Both the position numbers and the translations under genes were made by a program. Of a DNA stretch of 64,000 nucleotides, positions 42,563 through 50,089 are shown one piece after another; position 1 is the first letter of the stretch; every line of letters starts with the position of its first letter. The notes under the pieces are model-generated. The model did no database searches and had not been told where the DNA came from. It saw only the letters and a list, made by a program, of their open reading frames with translations. This DNA is from DASQBT01 sp963746955 (GTDB lineage Bacteria; Pseudomonadota; Gammaproteobacteria; Burkholderiales; Thiobacillaceae): assembly GCA_963746955.1 (NCBI GenBank), contig CAVVDR010000009.1, positions 186,001 to 250,000 on the forward strand, written 5' to 3'.

Positions 42563-43723
42563 TTAAGGGGCTGCCGGTGCTCCAGCGTCCCCGGACCCGC
42601 CGCCTTTAAGAGCAGCAACCTGATCAGGCTGCGCCATGTCGCCTTTCTTGTTGTCCCAGGAGTTGCGCTCGAAGGTCACCACCGCAGCGATGTCGACATC
42701 AGACAGCTGGGTACCAAACGCCACCATGGCCGTGCCAGGACGACCATTCAAGACGGTCTTGATGTGGCCCTCAATCGGGCCATTGACCGTCGTCGATCCG
42801 TTGAGCGCTTTGAACGTGCCCGGAATTCCCATGCCATTGACCTGGTGGCAGGCTGCACAGTGGCCGTTGTAAACCTGCTCGCCCTTGGCCTTCAATTCAG
42901 CCAGGGTAAAGGTCTTGCCGTTTTCCGCCGTAGCGGCTGCTGTCGCGCCCTGTTTCTTGGATGCCAGCCAGGCGCGATATTCGTCCTCGGTGACCACCTT
43001 GACGACTATCGGCATGAAAGCGTGTTCCTTGCCGCACAATTCCGCACACTGACCGCGGAATGTCCCAGTTGAATCGGCCTTGAACCATGCATCCCGGATG
43101 AATCCGGGAATGGCATCTTGTTTCAGGGCAAATTCGGGTACCCACCAGGAGTGAATGACATCTGCCGCGGTTATCAGCAGCCTGACCTTCTTGCCGACTG
43201 GCGCCACCAGCGGTTGATCAACCTCCAACAGGTAGTGCTCGCCCTTGGTCTGCTGATTTTCGATCTGCTCCCTGGGAGTGGACAACGTGCTGAGGAAGGA
43301 CACGCCCTCACCGAGATATTCGTAACCCCATTTCCATTGATAACCGGTAACCTTGATGGTCAAATCGGGATTCGACGTGTCCTTCATCGCGAGGACCGTC
43401 TTGGTCGCCGGCAACGCCATGCCGATCAGAATGATGAACGGAATGATGGTCCAGATGATTTCGACTGTCGTATTTTCGTGGAAATGCTCGGCGGCGTGTC
43501 CTACCGACTTCCTGTGCTTGTAGATTGAGTAGAACATGGCGCCGAATACGACGATGAAGATGCCCAGACACACGAGCATGATCAGGGTATGCAGGTTGTA
43601 GACATCCCGCGCCAGTTGGGAATGGGGCTCACGCAAATTGAGTTCGTAGCTCGCGCGGACCGTCGTCGACATCAACAGCCCGCCCAATGACAGCAGCGCC
43701 TGGGTAATTACGCGTCGATTCAT
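42563..43723 (-). CDS. ctaC: Cytochrome c oxidase subunit II with fused cytochrome c
   Basis: 386 residues. Signal sequence, two helices, a cupredoxin domain with the CuA motif CAELCGKEHAFM and the aromatic YQWKWGYEY patch. A C-terminal cytochrome c domain follows with CAACH and a methionine region near AMVAFG. This is the caa3/aa3-fusion type common in Betaproteobacteria. First structural gene of the aa3 oxidase operon, 33 bases after the DUF2244 gene. Confidence 0.96.
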   Translation of the reverse strand: MNRRVITQALLSLGGLLMSTTVRASYELNLREPHSQLARDVYNLHTLIMLVCLGIFIVVFGAMFYSIYKHRKSVGHAAEHFHENTTVEIIWTIIPFIILIGMALPATKTVLAMKDTSNPDLTIKVTGYQWKWGYEYLGEGVSFLSTLSTPREQIENQQTKGEHYLLEVDQPLVAPVGKKVRLLITAADVIHSWWVPEFALKQDAIPGFIRDAWFKADSTGTFRGQCAELCGKEHAFMPIVVKVVTEDEYRAWLASKKQGATAAATAENGKTFTLAELKAKGEQVYNGHCAACHQVNGMGIPGTFKALNGSTTVNGPIEGHIKTVLNGRPGTAMVAFGTQLSDVDIAAVVTFERNSWDNKKGDMAQPDQVAALKGGGSGDAGAPAAP

Positions 43724-43756
43724 TTCTCCCCCACTTTGTTCATTTGTGTATGTGTG

Positions 43757-44242
43757 TCAGCCTGACAACTGTTTGCTCAGCACCTGAGCAAGTTCAATGC
43801 GCCCTTCATCACTCAGGTGACGCCCAACCTCGGTATCCAAACCCTGTGACCGAATCAGCAGCCGGCAATTCGTTCCCCGCCGGTCGCAATCAATCCGGAC
43901 CCGGGTCCAGAGCGCATTGAGTTCACGTTTTTCCACCCGGCCCTCGCGCCTGGTTATGATGCTCACCCGGTCCCGGTCGATTACAAGATCTTCGTAATCC
44001 GACTCGTGCCGCCTTATCACATCGAACGCCCAGGCGAGCACACCCACTTCCAGGCCGGCAAACGGCATCACCGGCCAGTAACCAAGCAGGCAAAATCCAC
44101 CTGCAATCCCCAGGCTGACTGTGGCAATGATCCGGAATGCCAACTTGCGCGATGCGCCAGAAAGAGAACAATTCGGACGGGACTCAAACCGGCAAGCCCC
44201 TGAATGGTCAAGCTGGCCACGACTTTGCACGACTACTGCCAT
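43757..44242 (-). CDS. DUF2244 membrane protein
   Basis: 161 residues. Two close hydrophobic segments (about 36-52 and 54-75: IIATVSLGIAGGFCLLGYW; FAGLEVGVLAWAF) are followed by a cytoplasmic domain with YEDLVIDRDRVSI, NALWTRVRID and GRHLSDEGRIELAQVL, typical of DUF2244. The family is often placed immediately upstream of aa3 oxidase genes, as here. Function is unknown. Confidence 0.85.
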   Translation of the reverse strand: MAVVVQSRGQLDHSGACRFESRPNCSLSGASRKLAFRIIATVSLGIAGGFCLLGYWPVMPFAGLEVGVLAWAFDVIRRHESDYEDLVIDRDRVSIITRREGRVEKRELNALWTRVRIDCDRRGTNCRLLIRSQGLDTEVGRHLSDEGRIELAQVLSKQLSG

Positions 44243-44349
44243 TAACTCGATTCACCAACATGCCACATTAAGCCGCGACTTTACACCGGCGAGGTGGATT
44301 GCGACAAGCGTTTTGTTAGTTAAGTGATTGATTTATAGATTTAAGAATC

Positions 44350-45039
44350 TTATGTTACTGTATTCTGAAATACTGAATTACCTTCCAGAAACGGGGCAAT
44401 CTGTTCTGGCAGCACCGGCACAATAAGGGGGATGACGCCCAGGCAGGGAACGGTCAATCGCTGTCGCAAGGTGTCCAGGTTGGCCTCCATTTGCGTCATG
44501 CCTGGATCGATTCGGTTACCGACCCAGCCTGCCAGTTTCAAGCCCCGTATTTGTATGCTTTCGGCACTCATCAGTGCGTGATTCAGGCAACCCAGACGCA
44601 ATCCGACCACCAGAATGACTGGCAAACCCAGCATCAGCGCCATATCTGCCGTGTCCTGATCGTCATTGAGGGGGACGCGGAAACCGCCCACACCCTCGAC
44701 GACGACCATGTCGGCCATTTCCAGCAATTGCGCCTTGCAATCGGCGATATGCGCAAGGCTGATATAGCCGCGATGTTGCCTGGCCGCTATGTGAGGCGCA
44801 ATGCCCGGCTCATAGGCATAGGGATTTACCCAGTCATAGGGGGCCTTGACGTTGGCTTCTGCCATCAAGAGCGCCGCATCTTCACTTCGCAGTTGGCCGC
44901 CCTTCCATGTGCATCCGGTGGCAACCGGCTTCATTCCTGCCACCCGCAAGCCCATGGCAACCAGGACGTGGATGAGTCCCGCGCTGACCAGCGTTTTCCC
45001 GACACCTGTGTCCGTTCCGGTTATGAAGAATCCGCTCAC
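44350..45039 (-). CDS. bioD: Dethiobiotin synthetase
   Basis: 229 residues. P-loop GTDTGVGKT at the N-terminus, GMKPVATGC with the substrate-binding lysine, and VVEGVGGFRVPLND. It uses ATP and CO2 to close the ureido ring of 7,8-diaminopelargonate. Its ATG overlaps the bioC stop by four bases. It is the last gene of the biotin operon; bioA is not in the window. Confidence 0.95.
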   Translation of the reverse strand: MSGFFITGTDTGVGKTLVSAGLIHVLVAMGLRVAGMKPVATGCTWKGGQLRSEDAALLMAEANVKAPYDWVNPYAYEPGIAPHIAARQHRGYISLAHIADCKAQLLEMADMVVVEGVGGFRVPLNDDQDTADMALMLGLPVILVVGLRLGCLNHALMSAESIQIRGLKLAGWVGNRIDPGMTQMEANLDTLRQRLTVPCLGVIPLIVPVLPEQIAPFLEGNSVFQNTVT

Positions 45040-45938
45040 CTCAGCCCCCGGTGGAACGCCGTTGCGGGATTGAAATGAACAATTTGCTGGCCATCGGCGA
45101 GCCGGGACTTGTCCCCCACCCAGGCATGCCCGTAGACGACTTCATAGGTCGCGGGCAAACGGCCTTTCATGCGATAGCGTTCGTAGCTTTGCTCCAACTG
45201 TTGCCAGGCTCCCCGTCCCAGCATTCCACGCGGCCGGTCGACCGACGCGTTGTGGGCACCAATGCGTTTGATGTCCTGCATCAATGTCTTGAGATTCTCA
45301 TACGTAAGCGTGATCTGCTCCATTTCCATCACCGGGTTCTGATAACCCGCATGGACAAGCATATCGCCTATGTCGTGCATATCTGTGAAACGGCTCACGT
45401 GGGGCCTCGCATCCACGGCAGCAAATACGGCGCGCAATTCTTTTAGTGTATCCGGCCCAAAGGTGGAAAACAGAATCGCACCGCCGGACCTCTGAATCCG
45501 ATACAGCTCGCGCAATGTCGCCGCCAGGTCGCCTGCCCACTGGAAGGCCAGGCTGGACCAGACAAAGTCCACTGTCGATGGCATTAATGGCAGTTGTTCC
45601 AGGTCGCCGCACACATAACTCGGCGCGGGTCTTCCCAAGTTCTGCCAGCGGCGCTTCCACCCCGATGTTTGCCCGCGTGACAGCCGCAGCATGGCTGGCG
45701 CAAGGTCCATGGCCAGCAGCTCGGCCTGAGGAAAGAACCGCAATAGACTGCGCGACCCGTAACCGGTTCCGCACCCTGCGTCGAGGATGCGGACGGGCGC
45801 AAGCTTCAGGTAATCCAGACGCTGTATCAGCCGATCGCAAATTTCCCGCTGCAACACCGCATGAACGTCATAATTCGCCGCAGCCCGCTCAAAGGCCCGG
45901 CGCACTTCCCGCTTGTCCAGGCGGAATTCCTCAGCCAC
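45036..45938 (-). CDS. bioC: Malonyl-ACP O-methyltransferase BioC
   Basis: 300 residues. SAM motif I VRILDAGCGTGYGS, the acidic residue in LLAMDLAPAML and a later VDFVWSSLAFQW typical of BioC. It methylates malonyl-ACP so that fatty acid synthesis can make the pimeloyl chain. The GTG start at 45938 lies within the restored bioH frame, overlapping its stop by eight bases. Confidence 0.93.
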   Translation of the reverse strand: MAEEFRLDKREVRRAFERAAANYDVHAVLQREICDRLIQRLDYLKLAPVRILDAGCGTGYGSRSLLRFFPQAELLAMDLAPAMLRLSRGQTSGWKRRWQNLGRPAPSYVCGDLEQLPLMPSTVDFVWSSLAFQWAGDLAATLRELYRIQRSGGAILFSTFGPDTLKELRAVFAAVDARPHVSRFTDMHDIGDMLVHAGYQNPVMEMEQITLTYENLKTLMQDIKRIGAHNASVDRPRGMLGRGAWQQLEQSYERYRMKGRLPATYEVVYGHAWVGDKSRLADGQQIVHFNPATAFHRGLR

Positions 45939-46666
45939 GGGCCGCAGCCTGGATCATTTCTGCCACCTCAGCCGGATGAGACAGAAACGGGGCATGGCCC
46001 GCTTTATCAATTTCCCGCAGCCGGAGTGCCGGGCACGAGCCGCGCCAGCCAGCGGGCAGCGGCAAGCGGCGCCAGCTTGTCGCCGGATCCGTGCACCAGA
46101 GTTAGGGACACCCTAAGACCAGTCAGAGTGCCCCGCAGGTCGGTGTCCTGCAGAATTGCCAGTCCCGCCTGCAGCACGGCATTTTCCGGCCGAGGCTGGG
46201 CAAGCAGGCGCTCACGCAAGACCTTAATCACCGTGCGGACGGAGTCCGAACCCTGGGCCTGCAAGGCAAGAAAACGCCTCAACGTATCTGCATAATCCTG
46301 CGCCAGGCTTTGCGAAAATCCCGCGAACACTTCTTGCTCCACGCCATGGGGCCAGCCTGGGCGGGTGACGAAACACGGTGTTGCGCCGATCAAGACCAGG
46401 CCGCGCAATTTTTCCGGCCAGCGCCGCGCGATCGACAGCGCCACCAGACCGCCCAGAGACCAGCCAACCAACAGTGCATCGTCGGGAAGTTGGGGCACAA
46501 GCGCTTCGGCCAGGGCTTCCACACCATAAGGCGATACGGAATGGGCGCCAGCGTAGCCGGGCAGCGGCAGATTGTGAATGAGCCAATCACTTGGCAGATG
46601 CTCAAGCAGCGGCTCCCATACCACCGGGTGCATACCCCAACCATGCAACAATACCAACTCAGTCAC
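45931..46666 (-). pseudogene. bioH: Pimeloyl-ACP methyl ester esterase BioH, frameshifted
   Basis: The first 219 codons give an alpha/beta hydrolase with LLHGWGMHPVVW, the nucleophile serine in GWSLGG and the aspartate in VHGSGDKLAP, then stop early at 46007. One base too many at about 46021-46027 hides the real end. In the next frame the sequence continues LREIDKAGHAPFLSHPAEVAEM, with the catalytic histidine (GHAPF), and stops at 45931-45933, overlapping bioC as expected in an operon. As it stands the product lacks its histidine. A base-calling error is equally possible. Confidence 0.85.
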
Positions 46667-47828
46667 GATTCCGCTCCTGCAAGGCGCCGATCAGGGCTTC
46701 CAGGTCATCATCCGTGTGTGCGGCCGACAAGGAAATCCGCAGCCGTGCCGTGCCTTTGGGCACCGTAGGAGTGCGGATGGCGGGGACCAGCAGGCCATGC
46801 GCAAGCAGTTGCCGCGACAAGCTCAGTGTCGCGTCATTGTCTCCCACCAGCAGCGGCTGAATAGGCGTCTCCGAATTCATCAGCGACCAACCACCAAGTC
46901 CGCGCAGGCCGGCCCGCAGTCGATCGATGTGCCGACGCAATCGCTTGCGCCGTACATCGCCCGCAGCAATCAGCCGCAGGCTCGCCCCCAACGCGGCCCC
47001 CAGAAGGGGAGGCATCGCAGTGGTGTAAATGTAGGTGTGGGCCCGATTGACCAGCCAGTCGATCACAGTTGCATCGGCGGCCACGACCGCGCCGAATACC
47101 CCCGCAGCCTTGCCCAGTGTCGCCAGGTAAATGACGCGATCCGATTCCCTGGCAGCAGCGCTCAGCGCGCCTTCGCCCCGGTCGCCTAGGACGCCAAAGC
47201 CATGGGCATCATCCAGATAAAGCCATGCGTCAAATTCTTCCGCCAACGCCAGCAGTTCATCAATCGGCGCCAAGTCTCCGTCCATGCTGAAGACGGTGTC
47301 CGTCACGATCAGCTTTTCACCGGCCTCACTCTTTTCCAGCGCGCCACGCAATGCATCAGGGCTGCCATGAGCGTAGCGCGAGAACTTCGCGTCCGACAGC
47401 ACGGCGGCATCATTGAGCGAGGCATGGTTCAGCCTGTCGGCAAACACCTCGCCACCTCGACCCACTAATGCCGGGATCACCCCCAGGCTGGCCATGTAGC
47501 CGGTGGAAAACAGCAAGGCGGCCGGCATGCCGACAAAGGCAGCGAAAGCCCGTTCAAAATCCTGATGGGCGCGATGATGGCCGGTGATCAGATGGGACGC
47601 CCCCGCTCCAACGCCCATCTGCCCTGCTGCCTGTTGCACAGCAAGGATAAGGGCCGGGTCGGCGGCCAGTCCCAGATAGTCGTTGCTGCAAAACGAGATG
47701 ACGTCCCGGCCGTCCACCTTTACCCGCACGCCCTGGGGCGATTCCAGCAGGCGGCGCGAGCGCAACAGGGAGTCCGCCTTCAGCCCCGCCAGTTGCTGGG
47801 CGAGCCGGGAAAGCTGACGATGCGACAT
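46659..47828 (-). CDS. bioF: 8-amino-7-oxononanoate synthase
   Basis: 389 residues, PLP-dependent alpha-oxoamine synthase. Motifs: FCSNDYLGLA, GAGASHLITGHHRAH, TDTVFSMDGDLAPI, LYLDDAHGFGVLG and the lysine in LATLGKAAGVFGA. It condenses pimeloyl-ACP with alanine. It overlaps bioH by eight bases and follows bioB by three. Confidence 0.95.
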   Translation of the reverse strand: MSHRQLSRLAQQLAGLKADSLLRSRRLLESPQGVRVKVDGRDVISFCSNDYLGLAADPALILAVQQAAGQMGVGAGASHLITGHHRAHQDFERAFAAFVGMPAALLFSTGYMASLGVIPALVGRGGEVFADRLNHASLNDAAVLSDAKFSRYAHGSPDALRGALEKSEAGEKLIVTDTVFSMDGDLAPIDELLALAEEFDAWLYLDDAHGFGVLGDRGEGALSAAARESDRVIYLATLGKAAGVFGAVVAADATVIDWLVNRAHTYIYTTAMPPLLGAALGASLRLIAAGDVRRKRLRRHIDRLRAGLRGLGGWSLMNSETPIQPLLVGDNDATLSLSRQLLAHGLLVPAIRTPTVPKGTARLRISLSAAHTDDDLEALIGALQERNRD

Positions 47829-47831
47829 TGG

Positions 47832-48803
47832 CTAGAGTGAAACAAGACCGAGCTTCTCAAACAGCGCCTGATCCCGCTCCCATTCCGGATTCCCGGTGGT
47901 CAACAGCTTTTCGCCATAGAAAATGGAATTCGCCCCTGCATGAAAACACAAGGCCTGCATGGTCTCGCTCATCTGTTGACGGCCGGCGGACAAGCGCACG
48001 AAGGATGTGGGCATCGCTATCCGCGCCACTGCGATGGTGCGCACGAACTCTAGCGGTTCGAGGGCCTCGGTCCCCTTCAGGGGCGTTCCTTCCACCTGAA
48101 CCAGCAGGTTGATCGGAACGGATTCCGGCGGCGGATCCAGACTGGCGAGTTGGGCAATCAGCCCGGCGCGCTGAGCACGCGATTCGCCCATGCCCACAAT
48201 GCCGCCGCAACACACATGAATGCCCGCAGCGCGCACCTGATTAAGCGTATCCAGCCGGTCCTGATAATCGTGGGTCGTAATGATCTGGTCGTAGAACTCG
48301 GGTGAGGTGTCCAGATTGTGGTTGTAGTAATCCAGCCCGGCCTCTTTCAGTTGCCGGGCCTGGCCTTCTTTAAGCATCCCAAGAGTGGTGCAGGTTTCCA
48401 GACCCAAAGATTTCACCGCACGCACCATTTCCAGCACCGGCTCCAGATCCTTTTGCTTGGGGCCGCGCCAAGCGGCCCCCATGCAAAACCGGCTCGCCCC
48501 CGCCGCTTTGGCAGCCTGTGCGGCTTGCACCACCGCATTCAGTTCGAGCAAGCCCTGCTTTTCCAGGCCCGTGTCGTAGCGAGCGGATTGGGAACAGTAG
48601 CTGCAGTCCTCCGAGCAGCCGCCGGTCTTGATCGACAGAAGCTGGGACAACTGGATCTTGTTCGGGTCAAAATGCCGACGGTGCACGGTCTGCGCGTCAA
48701 ACAGCAGATCGTTAAAAGGCTTTTCGAACAGGGTCAGGACCGACTCCACGGTGACCGTGGTCGGCGAAGGCGCATTTAAATGAACTGCTTTGCGGGTGCT
48801 CAT
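47832..48803 (-). CDS. bioB: Biotin synthase
   Basis: 323 residues, from ATG 48803, which follows the upstream gene's stop by four bases; a TTG nine codons further up is less likely. The radical-SAM motif is CSEDCSYC, followed by QSARYDTGLEKQGLL, YYNHNLDTSPEFY and GGIVGMGESRAQR. It inserts sulfur into dethiobiotin. First biotin gene of the operon. Confidence 0.95.
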   Translation of the reverse strand: MSTRKAVHLNAPSPTTVTVESVLTLFEKPFNDLLFDAQTVHRRHFDPNKIQLSQLLSIKTGGCSEDCSYCSQSARYDTGLEKQGLLELNAVVQAAQAAKAAGASRFCMGAAWRGPKQKDLEPVLEMVRAVKSLGLETCTTLGMLKEGQARQLKEAGLDYYNHNLDTSPEFYDQIITTHDYQDRLDTLNQVRAAGIHVCCGGIVGMGESRAQRAGLIAQLASLDPPPESVPINLLVQVEGTPLKGTEALEPLEFVRTIAVARIAMPTSFVRLSAGRQQMSETMQALCFHAGANSIFYGEKLLTTGNPEWERDQALFEKLGLVSL

Positions 48804-48807
48804 TGCT

Positions 48808-49266
48808 TTACTCGTTGATTGCGGTTTCAATGACCAGGTCTTGCCAGTCTTCCCTTTGCGCCCGCCAAATGGCGTACAGCCCGGCCGGCACGACGGTCAG
48901 GAACAGTATCCCCCACACCGCCAGCAGTCCGGTCCAGGAATCAAATGCGGCATAAATGACCTGGCCGAAAACCACCAGCGCGCCGGTTGCACCATAAAAC
49001 CGATAAGCGGCCCAGCGGTTGTACTTCACCGTGCGCGGATTGGGGTGGTGGGCCACGCTGGCATATACGAAAATGGACGCTCCCAGCCAGAGCATCAACG
49101 GAGGAAAGGACAGGACCATCGGCAGAAAGCCGATCCTTTGCCCGGCCAGCAACTTGCCCAGCACCAGGGCGAACATGCCGGCGCACAGAGCAGCCACGCT
49201 GGCCATGTTGAAGATCTGGGCGGCAAACCGGGAAGATTTGCCCTCGATGACGCGCTTGGCCTTCAT
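48808..49266 (-). CDS. Unrecognised four-helix membrane protein upstream of bioB
   Basis: About 152 residues from ATG 49266. Four hydrophobic segments (ASVAALCAGMFALVLG; FLPMVLSFPPLMLWLGASIFVY; YGATGALVVFGQVIYA; LLAVWGILFLTVVPAGLYAIW) and a charged cytoplasmic end. No family was recognised. It ends four bases before bioB, so it is likely co-transcribed with the biotin genes; a link to biotin is only suggested by position. The start lacks a clear ribosome site, and the frame is open further up. Confidence 0.65.
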   Translation of the reverse strand: MKAKRVIEGKSSRFAAQIFNMASVAALCAGMFALVLGKLLAGQRIGFLPMVLSFPPLMLWLGASIFVYASVAHHPNPRTVKYNRWAAYRFYGATGALVVFGQVIYAAFDSWTGLLAVWGILFLTVVPAGLYAIWRAQREDWQDLVIETAINE

Positions 49267-49332
49267 GGGAAGAAACTGGTCAATGACTGTCGGATTATCC
49301 TTGCTGGCCCTACTTGCTGTCAAAAACAGACC

Positions 49333-50031
49333 TTGCAAAAATTGAACAGCCGCTCATTAATTAATCGACTTTTCCCGCCACGCTGCCTGTTGTGCGGGGG
49401 AGCTGCTGACGGCAAATATCTGTGCGAATCCTGCCATGCCGACCTGCCCTGGCTTGGGCAGAATTGCTGCCCGCAATGCGCGCAGCCCAGCCCGGATGGT
49501 CAGCGTTGCGGTCCGTGCTTGAGACATCCTCCCGCGTTTGACCGCACCCACGCCGCTTTGGTCTATGACTTTCCCGCGGCCAGCCTGATCCAGGCGCTCA
49601 AGTATGGTCACCGCCTGGAAGTCGGCTCCGCGTTGGCTGAAATCTGGCTGGACGAGGCTATGCCCGATCCGTTGCCGGACCTGCTCGTCCCCATGCCCCT
49701 GCATCCGGCGCGGATAAAGGAGCGGGGGTTCAATCAGGCCCTGGAACTGGCCCGGAGCCTCGCGCCGCAATGCCATTTGCCCCTGGAGCGCGATGTCTGC
49801 CTGCGCATCCGCGATACCCCACCCCAAGCCGCCCTGCCGTTAAAGGCCCGGCGGAAGAATCTGCGCGGCGCGTTTGTCGCCAGGACAGAACAAGTCCGCG
49901 GCAAACGCATTGCGATTGTGGACGATGTGATGACCTCGGGCAGCAGCTTGAATGAACTGGCCGCCACCCTGAAGAGGGCTGGCGCAGTCGAAGTGGAATG
50001 CTGGGTAATGGCCCGTGCCGTAACGCGGTGA
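49333..50031 (+). CDS. comF: ComF-family phosphoribosyltransferase-like protein
   Basis: 232 residues from TTG 49333 (TTG 49342 also possible). The N-terminal zinc finger has CLLCGG, CESC, CCPQC and CGPC. The C-terminal PRTase-like domain has LLVPMPLHPARIKERGFNQAL and the PRPP motif IAIVDDVMTSGSSL. ComF is involved in uptake of transforming DNA, acting in the cytoplasm with ComFA/PriA-type helicases. It diverges from the bioB side. Confidence 0.9.
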   Translation: MQKLNSRSLINRLFPPRCLLCGGAADGKYLCESCHADLPWLGQNCCPQCAQPSPDGQRCGPCLRHPPAFDRTHAALVYDFPAASLIQALKYGHRLEVGSALAEIWLDEAMPDPLPDLLVPMPLHPARIKERGFNQALELARSLAPQCHLPLERDVCLRIRDTPPQAALPLKARRKNLRGAFVARTEQVRGKRIAIVDDVMTSGSSLNELAATLKRAGAVEVECWVMARAVTR

Positions 50032-50089
50032 GTCTGGTCTTGGAGCAGAAAGGAGGCCGCGCCGCCGACATCATTAATGGCTGGGATCC

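Noticed and set aside
48790..49332. N-terminal extension of the comF frame to 48790
   Set aside because: It runs antisense through the membrane protein gene upstream of bioB; the ComF domain begins only after 49333.
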